From: Synechococcus sp. CBW1107
GTDB taxonomy: Bacteria; Cyanobacteriota; Cyanobacteriia; PCC-6307; Cyanobiaceae
Assembly (NCBI RefSeq): GCF_015841355.1
Contig: NZ_CP064908.1
Coordinates: 992,001 to 1,056,000 of the forward strand
DNA length: 64,000 bases
Direction: 5' to 3'
Of this stretch, positions 33,870 to 45,837 are shown one piece after another. The notes beneath the pieces were generated by a model. It was given only the letters and a program-made list of their open reading frames with translations. It was not told the DNA's origin and ran no database searches. Made by a program: the position numbers and the translations under genes. Every line of letters starts with the position of its first letter. The first letter of the stretch is position 1.

Positions 33870-34368
33870 TCACCCAGGCGGCAGCCCTCAGGCCATCGCC
33901 CCAGACCTTGCGTCGTCCCTCCGGCAGGCAGCGGTCTCCGCAGGGGACGGCCACCGGGGTGAGATGAATCCCTCGGCTGCCGGCCACGATCCGTCCCACC
34001 AGCAGGGCCCGGTCCATGTGATCGCTGCTGGTGACCAGCAGGACATGGTGGATGCCGAGTCGCCGGAGGTCATCCACCACCGTGGTGAAGTTGCCCAGGG
34101 TGTCGCGGGCCCGGTAGTCCAGACGGAACTGGCGACGATCGAGCCCCTCCTGGCTGAACAGCCACTGGGCGTATTCCGGATTGCTGCCACCACTCACCAG
34201 CAGGGGGAGCCCGTCACGGTGAGCCAGCCGGCCGGCCAGCTTCTCCCGCTCGATATCGCCACCCAGCACCAGGATCAACTGGGGCTGGCCGAGGCTGGGC
34301 AGCAGCAGCCCCCGGCCCACCACGACCAGCGCGCCGGCCAGCAGTGCCAGCACCAGCAGCCGTCGCAT
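33784..34368 (-). CDS. YdcF-like (DUF218) membrane-anchored protein
   Basis: The 194-aa protein has one N-terminal hydrophobic helix (LLVLALLAGALVVVGRG), then the DUF218 core: LILVLGGDIEREKLAG, LLVSGGSNPEY, RDTLGNFTTVVDDLRRLG and HVLLVTSSDHMDRAL. E. coli YdcF binds S-adenosylmethionine, and the SanA/ElyC relatives affect envelope integrity; the reaction is unknown. ATG 34368 shares a base with the tsaB stop (TGATG). The 3' end runs 86 bp into plsC on the other strand. Confidence 0.85.
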   Translation of the reverse strand: MRRLLVLALLAGALVVVGRGLLLPSLGQPQLILVLGGDIEREKLAGRLAHRDGLPLLVSGGSNPEYAQWLFSQEGLDRRQFRLDYRARDTLGNFTTVVDDLRRLGIHHVLLVTSSDHMDRALLVGRIVAGSRGIHLTPVAVPCGDRCLPEGRRKVWGDGLRAAAWVITGRDLRSWAAGRLGPALGPAGPDPGAH

Positions 34369-35027
34369 CAGGGCTGGCCCACCGGGCTGGTGGGATACAG
34401 GGGAAGCACGCCGGCCCAGGGAGCCGCCGATCCCGCCGTCGCCGCCAGGCCGCTCAGGCGCAGCAACTGGTCCACGTCGGCGGCCGGATCGACCCGTGCC
34501 TCCAGGCGAGGGCCTGCCGGCAGATCGCTGAGCTGTCCGTACAGGCGCGGAGCCTCCCGCTCGGCGATTCCCCCCAGAGCCCACTCGTCCACGGCGTAGC
34601 AACCCGCCACGATGCCTCGACGGGGAAGCTCCTGCAACAGCCAGAAGGGCTGATCGTCCACCTCGGCCCGCTGACGCAGGCGGTGAGCGATCAGCAGGAA
34701 GCTGCTGAATCCATCCAGGGGCAGCGCCAGCTGCTGGGCCAGGGTGCGGGCGAAGACCACGGTCACCCGGGTGCCGGTGAATCCGCCCGGGCCCGTGGCG
34801 ACGGCCAGACGCGCCAGCTGGTGCCACCGGTGGGCGGGCAGCAGCTCCTCGACGCAGGCCAGCAGGTCGTTGGAGAGCCTCCGGCCCAGGGGATGACTGC
34901 GGATGGTGGAGCTTGGCTCGGCCTGCGCTGCAGGGTGCGACGACGGCGCCAGAGGGGCGAGTCCCAGCCCCAGAACCTCGCTCGTGCTGTGCAGTGCCAG
35001 CAACCAGGGCGGGGTGGCAGCGCTCAT
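34368..35027 (-). CDS. tsaB: tRNA threonylcarbamoyladenosine synthesis protein TsaB
   Basis: TsaB works with TsaD and TsaE to make t6A37 in ANN-decoding tRNAs. The 219-aa protein has the N-terminal LALHSTSEVLGLGL, the diagnostic GPGGFTGTRVTVVFARTLAQQ (first part) and the SSFLLIAHRLRQR segment. It lacks the metal-binding histidines of TsaD, as expected. ATG 35027 overlaps the ycf34 stop by 4 bp. It is the middle member of ycf34-tsaB-ydcF. Confidence 0.9.
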   Translation of the reverse strand: MSAATPPWLLALHSTSEVLGLGLAPLAPSSHPAAQAEPSSTIRSHPLGRRLSNDLLACVEELLPAHRWHQLARLAVATGPGGFTGTRVTVVFARTLAQQLALPLDGFSSFLLIAHRLRQRAEVDDQPFWLLQELPRRGIVAGCYAVDEWALGGIAEREAPRLYGQLSDLPAGPRLEARVDPAADVDQLLRLSGLAATAGSAAPWAGVLPLYPTSPVGQP

Positions 35028-35275
35028 GCCGGCACCATCTCTCCTGGGCGCAAGCGGCTCCAGCGGCCAGGGTCGGGCTGGAAACTGCCGCAAGCCCTCA
35101 CGTCCCACTCCACCCCCACCTGATCGCCCTCCAGGCTGATCACCTGCACATGAATGCGGGGAGACTCGGGACAGAGATCCGGCTCCATGCTGAGGTGCTC
35201 CACACCGTGCTGCCCCTCCACCGCGTGATAGGCCTGACAGCGCTCCACCCAGTGGCAGTCGACGCAGATGCACAT
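35024..35275 (-). CDS. ycf34: Ycf34 family protein
   Basis: The 83-aa product has the Ycf34 signature: N-terminal cysteines C2, C4, C7 and C13 in MCICVDCHWVERCQAYH, and the C-terminal WSRLRPGEMVPA. Ycf34 of cyanobacteria was reported to bind an Fe-S cluster and to influence photosynthetic electron transport. The start at 35275 matches the family. It lies inside the first codons of the opposite-strand cca reading. Confidence 0.93.
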   Translation of the reverse strand: MCICVDCHWVERCQAYHAVEGQHGVEHLSMEPDLCPESPRIHVQVISLEGDQVGVEWDVRACGSFQPDPGRWSRLRPGEMVPA

Positions 35276-36539
35276 GCCGCCGGAGCTCTTCTCTCCCCCC
35301 ATTCTGAGGTGGGCGTGCGCCCCTGAGGGACGCAGGGTTGCCGCCACCGCTGTCCTGCGCCAGGTCCTGGGCCTCGGCAGCTGGCCCCTGCCCCCGGAGT
35401 CCTTCCCGAGGGGCACAGCCCTGGTGGGGGGCGCCGTGCGCGATGGACTGCTGGGGCGCCTGGGTCCTCAGCCCGACCTGGACCTGGTGGTGCCCGGTGA
35501 CGCCATCAGCCTCTGCAACAGCCTGAGCCGCCGCCACGGCGGCAGCGTGGTGATTCTCGATGCCAAGCGCTCCATCGCCCGGCTGGTGCTGCGCGGGTGG
35601 AGCCTGGACCTGGCCCGCCAGGCGGGTGACGATCTGGAGAGCGATCTCTGGAGGCGGGACTTCAGGCTGAATGCTCTGGCCATGCCGCTGGTTCCAGCGT
35701 CCGAGCTGCTGGATCCCACCGGTGGCCTGGAGGATCTCGTCAGGGGAGAGCTGGTGGCGGTGCGGGAAGCCAACCTGCTCAACGATCCGCTGCGCATGCT
35801 GCGGGGGATACGCCTGGCCGCCGAGCTGGGCTTCCGGCTGGAGCCCCAGACCCGTGGCTGGATCGAGCGCCACCACGGCCGGATCAGCCAGGTGGCGCCG
35901 GAGCGCGTGCTGCAGGAACTGGAGAAGCTGGCGCAGGCCCCCGCCGGGGGGACGGGCCTGGAGGAGGCTCTGAGCTATGGCCTGCTCGATCCCTGGCGTT
36001 CAATCGGCCGGGAGCCGCTCTGGGGACAGGGAGTGGCTCCGGAGCTGGGGCTGACCCCCGAGGAAGCGGCCCGGGCCGTGCCCCTGGCCCGGCTGGCGCG
36101 GGTGCTCGATGCGCCGGCTCTGGAGCGATTACGCAGCAGTCGCCAGTTGCAGCAGCGCTGCGGCCTCTTGCGCCACTGGCTGCTGCGGCTGCTGGAGGGC
36201 GCCGAGGGCGCCGCCTCCGGCCTGCAGCGCCTGGATGAAGGGGAGCGCCTGAGGCTGCATCAGCAGCTGGAGTCGGATCTTCCGGCCCTGCTGCTGTTTT
36301 TTCCAGCCAACCTGGCGAAGGACTGGTTAGCGCACTGGCGTAATCACCAGGATCCGTTGTTTCACCCCCGTCCACCGGTCGATGGCAGCACTCTTCAGGA
36401 GCACCTGGGGCTGAGCCCGTCCCGACGGCTGGGGGACCTGCTCGCCCATCTCACGCTTGAAGCCGCCTATGGCCGGATCCAGGGCCGGGAGGAGGCCCTG
36501 CACGCGGCCCGTCTCTGGATGGAGCGAACCACGGCATGA
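35268..36539 (+). CDS. cca: tRNA nucleotidyltransferase / poly(A) polymerase family
   Basis: The 423-aa protein has the class II nucleotidyltransferase core: LVGGAVRDGLLG, the metal pair DLDLVV, RRDFRLNALAMP and NDPLRMLRGIRLAAELGF. The helical C-terminal half is as in CCA-adding enzymes. It adds or repairs the tRNA CCA end, needed here since the window's tRNA-Asn gene lacks an encoded CCA; some relatives split the C- and A-adding steps. The only standard in-frame starts before the core are ATG 35268 and 35274, both overlapping the ycf34 start on the other strand. Confidence 0.88.
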   Translation: MHMPPELFSPPILRWACAPEGRRVAATAVLRQVLGLGSWPLPPESFPRGTALVGGAVRDGLLGRLGPQPDLDLVVPGDAISLCNSLSRRHGGSVVILDAKRSIARLVLRGWSLDLARQAGDDLESDLWRRDFRLNALAMPLVPASELLDPTGGLEDLVRGELVAVREANLLNDPLRMLRGIRLAAELGFRLEPQTRGWIERHHGRISQVAPERVLQELEKLAQAPAGGTGLEEALSYGLLDPWRSIGREPLWGQGVAPELGLTPEEAARAVPLARLARVLDAPALERLRSSRQLQQRCGLLRHWLLRLLEGAEGAASGLQRLDEGERLRLHQQLESDLPALLLFFPANLAKDWLAHWRNHQDPLFHPRPPVDGSTLQEHLGLSPSRRLGDLLAHLTLEAAYGRIQGREEALHAARLWMERTTA

Positions 36540-36710
36540 TTTACTTGAGGATGAAAAGGCATCCATCCACAGCCTGACACTGCCCGTAAGCATCGGCTGA
36601 TCGTCTGAGGTTTCGTCAAGGGATTTCCGAGCCACTGGCTCTCCAGACCAACCTGTTCATCGATCAACACTCCGCCATCGGTCAAACATTTCCCTTCCTC
36701 CCCTCGTTTC
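36540..36710 (+). promoter_or_regulatory. Upstream/leader region of RRM gene with pyrimidine tract
   Basis: This 171-bp gap contains a short GGATG/CATCC hairpin just after cca (36549-36564) and, directly before the RRM gene's ATG, a 22-base stretch (36689-36710) with a single purine and no Shine-Dalgarno. The leader may be bound by the RRM protein itself; that is an inference. Confidence 0.35.
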
Positions 36711-37142
36711 ATGAGCGTTCGTCTTTACGTCGGCAACCTGCCGCAGAGCTTCGATGACAAGGAACTGACAGCCCTGTTCACCTCCGTCGGTGAAGGCGTG
36801 CGATTCAAGACCGTTCAGGACCGTGAAACCGGCGCCTGCCGAGGCTTCGGCTTCGCCAACGTCGACGACGAGAAGCTCGCTGATGCGGTGATCGAGCAGC
36901 TCAACGGTCGCGACTTCGGTGGTAACAGCCTGCGCATCGAGCGCTCCGAGCGGCGCGACTCCCGTGGCGCGGCCCCCAGCACCGACCGCCGTGGCGCTGG
37001 TGCCACGGCCACCGTGGCCCGCAAGGCGGTCAACAAGGTGGTGCACAGTGACGACATCACCGAAGGCGCTCCCGATCCACGCTGGGCCGGCGAACTGGCC
37101 AAGCTCAAGTCGCTCCTGGCCAACCAGACCGCAGCCGTCTGA
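36711..37142 (+). CDS. RRM-type RNA-binding protein
   Basis: The 143-aa protein has one RNA recognition motif with RNP2 RLYVGNLP (4-11) and RNP1 RGFGFANV (44-51). Its C terminus lacks the glycine-rich region of some Rbp proteins and instead has an Arg-rich linker and a conserved-looking HSDDITEGAPDPRWAGEL tail. Cyanobacterial Rbp proteins bind U-rich RNA, respond to cold, and some direct photosystem mRNAs to thylakoids. It has no visible ribosome site. Confidence 0.93.
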   Translation: MSVRLYVGNLPQSFDDKELTALFTSVGEGVRFKTVQDRETGACRGFGFANVDDEKLADAVIEQLNGRDFGGNSLRIERSERRDSRGAAPSTDRRGAGATATVARKAVNKVVHSDDITEGAPDPRWAGELAKLKSLLANQTAAV

Positions 37143-38175
37143 GGCAGCGGTCCAAGCCGGGTCCCCGTTCGCTCCCTTCAGGCCTGGTGCGTGACTGATC
37201 CAGCTGTTGATGGTCCTCGCCCGCTCCAGCACTGGTGCTGGCGAGGCCATTCGATCGGCTTCACCAGCCAGGCCCCGGAACAGAGCTCGGACGACACCAG
37301 CTCATCGACGCCATCCGCTCAGGACGTTGTGGTGCTGATCCACGGCTTCGGGGCATCCAGCGGCCACTGGCGTCACAACCTGCCCGAACTGGGGCAGCAC
37401 TTTTCCACCTACGCCATCGACCTGCTGGGATTCGGCTCCAGTGACAAGCCCTGCTCCCAGCTGCGCGGGGAAACCGCCAGAGCGGGGGCTGTCGGTTATG
37501 GCTTTGATCTCTGGGCCGAGCAGGTGGCCGACTTCGCCACCTGGATCCTGGGCTCGGCGACCACAGGCCCGTCGGGCCAGGCGCCCAGCCTGCAGCTGGT
37601 CGGCAATTCGATTGGCGGCGTGGTGGCCCTGCGGGCCACTGAACTGCTGGTGGATCGCGGCCTGGCACCACGCCAGGTGATCCTGATCGATTGCGCTCAG
37701 CGCACTCTTGATGAGAAACGAGTGGCGCTCCTGCCCTGGCCGCAGCGCCTCAGCCGTCCTCTGATCAAGCAACTGGTGCGCCAGCGCTGGCTGATCGCCC
37801 CCCTCTTCCGCACCCTGGCACGGCCCGCCTTCATCCGGCGGGTGCTGGCCATGGCCTATCCCAGCGGCGCCAACGTCGACGACGCCCTGGTGGAGCTGCT
37901 CTTTCGCCCCAGCACCGATTCCGGAGCCCCGGAGAGCTTCCGCGGCTTCGTCAACCTCTTCGATGACCACCTCGCTCCGGAGATCCTCGCGCGTCTGGGC
38001 CCCGTGCCGGTGCGCATGATCTGGGGCGAGCTGGATCCCTGGGAGAATCCAGCAGAGGCCAGGCAATGGGCTGAGCAGTTCGCCTGCATTCGTGAGCTGC
38101 GGCTGCTGCCGGGACTCGGCCACTGCCCCCACGACGAAGCCCCGCAGCTGGTGAACCCGATCCTGATCGAGTGGC

Positions 38176-40986
<2,811 letters not shown>

Positions 40987-40990
<4 letters not shown>

Positions 40991-41697
40991 CCCGCTCCCG
41001 TTACGACCGTGGCGACCTCGGCCGGGGGGGCTATGGCCGTGGCGGCGAGACCCGTGCCAGGCCGGCTGCTGAGGGACGCGATCCCTACGAGGCCTACGAA
41101 CGAGCGCCCCGCTCCCGGCGGACGACGGCCGAGCGCGGGGGTGGCGGCGGCGGCAACGGAGGCAATGGCGGAGCCGGTGGTGGAGGGGGCGGAGGCAGTC
41201 CTATTCAGCTCAATGTCGGCACCATCGCCGTGCTGGCGGGTGTGCTGGTGCTCGGCATCGGCATCGGCACGGCCCTCTCGAGCAATACACCTGGCAACCA
41301 GGGCAACATCGCCAGCAGCCAGCAACTGGATCTGGCGGTGCCCGATCCCGAATTCTGCAAGCAGTGGGGGGCCAGTGCCTTCGTGATGGATGTGGAGCTC
41401 TACACCACCATGAACCCGAGCAGCAGCTTCGTGACCCAGCCCACCCTGCAGCCGGGCTGCGTGATCCGTCGGGAGAACTGGAGCGTGCTCCAGAAGGAGG
41501 GCGCGGTCACCTCCGAGCAGATGCGCCAGTGCAAGCAGCGCATGAACACCTTTGCCTACATCGGCTCGATCCGAGACAAGCCCATCGTGCGTTGCGTCTA
41601 CCAGACCGACATCAGCGGCAACAAGTTCCAGACCCGGGGCATTGCCGGCGCAGCCGACGACGCCACCGGCCTCACTCCCGAAGCCGACCAGTTCTGA
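40987..41697 (+). CDS. DUF3172 membrane-anchored protein
   Basis: The 236-aa protein has a basic, Arg/Tyr/Gly-rich N terminus, a long poly-glycine run (about 51-70), one membrane helix ([21 protein letters not shown]) and a C-terminal domain with spaced cysteines (EFCKQWG, PGCVIRR, QCKQRM, VRCVYQ). This matches the DUF3172 family of cyanobacteria and plastids, of unknown function. It starts at TTG 40987 overlapping ndhM. It is convergent with rbcR, 13 bp apart. Confidence 0.82.
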
Positions 41698-41710
41698 TCA
41701 GCCCCCGGAA

Positions 41711-42712
41711 TCAGGAGGCCGAGGCCGTCTGGGCCACGGCCTCCACAGGGGAGGGAGCCGTCCGCACCGCGGGCTGGCGCAGAGGACTGTCAGCACTGGC
41801 GAACACCGGCAGCACCTCACGGCGGAAGGCCTCTGAAGCCCTGGAGCAGTAGCGGGCCGGATGGGTGATCAGCTTGAGCTGACGGCGCACGAGCAGGTCG
41901 GCGACGATCGGGCGGTGCAGGCTGCCCGTGGCGAGTTCGCGCTCGATCGAGACCACCGGAAGGAAGGCCGCACCGAGGCCCGACTGCACGGCGTTCTTGA
42001 TCGCTTCGAAGGAATTGAGCTCCATTTCGATCTTGAGGCGCTGCACCTCCAGACCGGATCGGGCCAGCAGATGGTCCACCATCTTGCGGGTGGTCGACTG
42101 GGCGTCGAGGCAGACGAAGCCGAGGCGGTAGAGGTCGTCCTTGTGCAGCTCGGGCAGACGCGCCAGGGGGTGCTTCACCGGCAGCACCAGGGCCAGTTCA
42201 TCGTTGGTGTAGGGAACCACCTGGAGGAGATCGGCCAGTTCCGTGGGCAGCTCGCCACCGATGATCGCCAGATCGATCTGACCGTTGGCCACGCTCCAGC
42301 TGGTGCGGCGCGTGCTGTGCACCTGGAGCTGCACTGACACATCCGGATATTTCTGGCGGAACAGCCCGATCATGCGGGGCATCAGATACGTGCCGGTGGT
42401 CTGGCTGGCGCCCACGATCAGGGAACCACCGCGCAGGTTGTGGAGATCATCGAGGGCCCTGCAGGCCTCCTGACACTGGCTCAGGATCCTGTCGCAATAG
42501 CTCAGCAGGAGGTGACCGGCCTCGGTGAGCTGAGCCTTGCGCCCGCCCCGGTCGAACAGCAGCACATCCAGCTGCTTCTCCAGGTTCTGGATCTGCAGGC
42601 TCACCGCCGGCTGGGTGACGTAGAGGCTGTCGGCAGCTTTCTTGAAGCTGCCCTCGCTGGCGATGGCGCGCAGGATGCGCAGCTGATCGAGGGTGAAGGG
42701 CAGATCAGCCAT
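41711..42712 (-). CDS. rbcR: LysR-type regulator, RbcR/NdhR group
   Basis: The 333-aa protein has an N-terminal LysR winged helix ([37 protein letters not shown]) and a periplasmic-binding-type effector domain ([18 protein letters not shown]). RbcR/CmpR/NdhR proteins of cyanobacteria sense carbon-state metabolites and control Rubisco, bicarbonate uptake or ndhF/ndhD operons. The choice of RbcR over NdhR is by resemblance. It is divergent from the Z-ISO-like gene, and ndhF follows that gene. Confidence 0.87.
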   Translation of the reverse strand: MADLPFTLDQLRILRAIASEGSFKKAADSLYVTQPAVSLQIQNLEKQLDVLLFDRGGRKAQLTEAGHLLLSYCDRILSQCQEACRALDDLHNLRGGSLIVGASQTTGTYLMPRMIGLFRQKYPDVSVQLQVHSTRRTSWSVANGQIDLAIIGGELPTELADLLQVVPYTNDELALVLPVKHPLARLPELHKDDLYRLGFVCLDAQSTTRKMVDHLLARSGLEVQRLKIEMELNSFEAIKNAVQSGLGAAFLPVVSIERELATGSLHRPIVADLLVRRQLKLITHPARYCSRASEAFRREVLPVFASADSPLRQPAVRTAPSPVEAVAQTASAS

Positions 42713-42845
42713 GGGATGGGCCCTGGGCCTGGCTCCGGCTGGAAGAAGAAACTCTAAAGGGGAAACTCCGGAACCCCGGGCCCCGTGATCCCAGGCCGGG
42801 ATGGAATGACATCTCCGTCAGAATCACCGCTTCCGCTGCGGCTTC

Positions 42846-43628
42846 GTGGCCCTGTCTCCGCCCTGCTTCGCCCAGCTCACCGACAGCCTTGCCGCCGTGC
42901 CGCCGGAGCACCGCTCCAGCCTCGTGATGATCGCCCTGCTGCTGGGATTCGCCCTGCTGCACAGCGGGGGGGCAGCCCTGCGGGTCCAGGCGGAACAGCG
43001 CGTCGGGGCCCGGTTGTGGCGTCTGCTGTTCGCCGCCGCGAGCATCCCGGCGGCCGTGGTGGTGGTGGGGTATTTCATCGCCCACCGCTACGAGGGCGTT
43101 CGGCTCTGGAACCTCCAGGGAACCCCCGGGTTGATCCCCCTGGTCTGGGTGGGTACGGCCATCAGCTTCTTCTTTCTCTACCCGGCCACGTACAACCTGC
43201 TGGAGATCCCGGCGCTGCTCAAGCCCCGGGTCCGTCTGTACGCCAGCGGGATCATCCGCATCAGCCGCCATCCCCAGGCGGTGGGTCAGGTGCTCTGGTG
43301 CGCCACCCACCTCCTCTGGATCGGCAGCAGCTTCATGCTGGTCACCTGCGCGGGCCTGATCGGCCACCATCTGTTCGCGGTCTGGCATGGCGACCGGCGG
43401 TTGCGGGCCCGCTTCGGCGAGGCGTTCGAGGACCTGCGAGCCAGCACGTCGGTGATTCCCTTCCTCGCGGTGCTCGACGGCCGCCAGCAGCTGGTCTGGG
43501 GGGAATTCCTGCGGCCGGCCCAGCTGGGGATCGCCATCGCCATCGGTCTGTTCTGGTGGAGTCATCGTTTCCTCGGCCTGGCGGCAGGGGCCTTTCTGGG
43601 GGGACCGCTGGGTCGGCTGCTGGGTTGA
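42846..43628 (+). CDS. NnrU-domain protein, probable 15-cis-zeta-carotene isomerase
   Basis: The 260-aa membrane protein has about six hydrophobic helices and NnrU/Z-ISO motifs: LLLGFALLHSGGAALR (with a conserved His), FFFLYPATYNLLEI, and IIRISRHPQAVGQVLW with the heme-ligand-type His. Z-ISO is a haem protein isomerising the 15-cis bond of zeta-carotene between PDS and ZDS. GTG 42846 is used. In related cyanobacteria a gene like this precedes ndhF, as here. Confidence 0.8.
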   Translation: MALSPPCFAQLTDSLAAVPPEHRSSLVMIALLLGFALLHSGGAALRVQAEQRVGARLWRLLFAAASIPAAVVVVGYFIAHRYEGVRLWNLQGTPGLIPLVWVGTAISFFFLYPATYNLLEIPALLKPRVRLYASGIIRISRHPQAVGQVLWCATHLLWIGSSFMLVTCAGLIGHHLFAVWHGDRRLRARFGEAFEDLRASTSVIPFLAVLDGRQQLVWGEFLRPAQLGIAIAIGLFWWSHRFLGLAAGAFLGGPLGRLLG

Positions 43629-43711
43629 GCGTGCCCGTGACTCCAGGCCGAAGGCCCTGATCGCGGTCCAACACACAGCCCGAACCACCTGGGCAGGCTG
43701 CTTACACTCCG

Positions 43712-45748
43712 GTGGCCCGCACCCTGAGCTGGATGACGTCGGCTGCCGAACTTGCCTGGTTGATCCCCGTTCTGCCCCTTGCTGGGGCGGCCATCACCGG
43801 CCTCGGCCTGATCAGCTTCAATCGAACCGTCAACCGACTGCGCAAGCCGGTGGCCCTGCTGCTGCTGAGCTGTGTCGGGGCGGCCGCGGTGCTCAGCTTC
43901 GCCGTGCTGGCCGAGCAGCTGGCGGGAGCTCCAGCCACCGAGGTTCTCTTCGACTGGGCCAGCGCGGGCAGCTTCAATCTGCAGATGGGTTTCCGGGTGG
44001 ATGCCCTCGGGGCCGTGATGCTCGCCCTGGTCACCACCATCGCCCTGCTGGTGATGGTCTATTCCGATGGCTACATGGCCCACGACAAGGGTTATGTGCG
44101 CTTTTTCACCTACCTGGCCCTCTTCAGCAGTTCGATGCTGGGCCTGGTCATCAGCCCGAACCTGCTCGAGATCTACGTGTTCTGGGAGCTGGTGGGGATG
44201 TGCTCCTACCTGCTGGTCGGCTTCTGGTACGACCGGGACGGTGCCGCCAACGCCGCCCAGAAGGCCTTCGTGGTGAACCGGGTCGGCGACTTCGGCCTGC
44301 TGCTGGGCATCCTCGGGCTGTTCTGGGCCACGGGCGCCTTCGGCTTCGAGGAGATCGGCTCCCGCCTGGCGGACGCCGTGGCGGGCGGCAGCCTTTCCAA
44401 CGGTGCGGCTGTGCTGCTCTGCCTGCTGGTGTTCTTGGGACCCATGGCCAAATCGGCCCAGTTCCCCCTGCATGTGTGGCTGCCCGACGCCATGGAGGGT
44501 CCCACCCCCATCTCCGCTCTGATCCATGCCGCCACGATGGTGGCGGCCGGGGTCTTTCTTGTGGCCCGGCTGCAGCCCGTCTATGCCCCCTTTCCCCAGG
44601 TGCAGCTGGTGATCGCCGTGGTCGGCACGATCACCTGCTTCCTGGGGGCTTCGATCGCCCTCACCCAGATGGACCTGAAGAAGGGCCTCGCTTACAGCAC
44701 CGTGAGCCAGCTGGGTTACATGATGCTGGCCATGGGCTGCGGCGCCCCGGTCGCCGGCATGTTCCACCTGGTCACCCACGCCTTCTTCAAGGCGATGCTG
44801 TTCCTGGGCTCCGGTTCGGTGATCCATGCCATGGAGGAGGTGGTCGGTCATGAGCCGGTGCTGGCCCAGGACATGCGCCTGATGGGCGGCCTGCGTCAGT
44901 TCATGCCCGTGACGGCCATCACCTTCCTGATCGGCTGTGTGGCCATCAGCGGCATCCCTCCCCTGGCGGGCTTCTGGAGCAAGGACGAAATTCTCGGGCA
45001 GGCGTTCAACACTTATCCGATTCTCTGGGTGGTGGGCTTTCTCACCGCCGGCATGACCGCCTTCTACATGTTCCGGCTCTACTTCCTCACCTTCGAGGGC
45101 GAGTTCCGCGGCAATGACCAGGCTGTTCAGGCCCAGCTGCTCAGGGATGCCGGCAAGCTCCCGCCTGGGGCGGAGGGCGAGGGTGCCGGCTATGGCCACC
45201 ACGCCAGCCATCCCCATGAATCCGGCTGGCAGATGGCCCTGCCCCTCGCGGTTCTGGCGGTGCCGTCGGCACTGATCGGCCTTCTGGGCACCCCCTGGCA
45301 CAGCCGCTTCGCCGGCCTGCTCGATCCCCGGGAAGCCGCCGAGATGGCGGAGCACTTCTCCTGGGCTGAATTCCTCCCCCTGGCGGGTGCCTCGGTGGCC
45401 ATCTCGATCACCGGAATCACGATCGCGGTCCTGGCCTACTCGCTGCACAAGCTGGATCTGGCCACCCTGGTGGCCGCCCGGTTCCCAAGCCTCAACGCCT
45501 TCCTGGCCAACAAGTGGTACCTCGACGATCTCAACGACAGGCTGTTCGTGCAGGGCAGCCGCAAGCTGGCGCGTCAGGTGCTTGAAGTGGACGCCAAGGT
45601 GGTCGATGGGGTGGTCAACCTCACCGGCCTGCTGACCCTCGGCAGCGGAGAAGGCCTCAAGTATTTCGAAACCGGCCGGGCCCAGTTCTATGCCCTGATC
45701 GTGTTCGGTGGTGTGATCGCCCTGGTGGTGCTGTTCAGCAGCTTCTGA
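43712..45748 (+). CDS. ndhF: NDH-1 subunit 5 (NdhF1)
   Basis: The 678-aa protein is a NuoL-type proton-pumping subunit. It has about 15 helices, VYSDGYMAHDKGYVRFFTYL, the WLPDAMEGPTPISALIHAAT motif, VTHAFFKAMLFLGSGSVIH, and the long lateral helix at the C terminus. The pairing with ndhD just downstream identifies the respiratory/cyclic NDH-1L form rather than the CO2-uptake ndhF3/ndhD3 form. The GTG at 43712 or ATG at 43733 may be the start. Confidence 0.95.
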   Translation: MARTLSWMTSAAELAWLIPVLPLAGAAITGLGLISFNRTVNRLRKPVALLLLSCVGAAAVLSFAVLAEQLAGAPATEVLFDWASAGSFNLQMGFRVDALGAVMLALVTTIALLVMVYSDGYMAHDKGYVRFFTYLALFSSSMLGLVISPNLLEIYVFWELVGMCSYLLVGFWYDRDGAANAAQKAFVVNRVGDFGLLLGILGLFWATGAFGFEEIGSRLADAVAGGSLSNGAAVLLCLLVFLGPMAKSAQFPLHVWLPDAMEGPTPISALIHAATMVAAGVFLVARLQPVYAPFPQVQLVIAVVGTITCFLGASIALTQMDLKKGLAYSTVSQLGYMMLAMGCGAPVAGMFHLVTHAFFKAMLFLGSGSVIHAMEEVVGHEPVLAQDMRLMGGLRQFMPVTAITFLIGCVAISGIPPLAGFWSKDEILGQAFNTYPILWVVGFLTAGMTAFYMFRLYFLTFEGEFRGNDQAVQAQLLRDAGKLPPGAEGEGAGYGHHASHPHESGWQMALPLAVLAVPSALIGLLGTPWHSRFAGLLDPREAAEMAEHFSWAEFLPLAGASVAISITGITIAVLAYSLHKLDLATLVAARFPSLNAFLANKWYLDDLNDRLFVQGSRKLARQVLEVDAKVVDGVVNLTGLLTLGSGEGLKYFETGRAQFYALIVFGGVIALVVLFSSF

Positions 45749-45837
45749 GCCGGGGCACTGTGTGTGTCATCCCTTATCTGGAGGCGGCCTGAGCGGCAGG
45801 TATTTCTACACTCCGCCCAGACCTGATCCCTGCCCTC

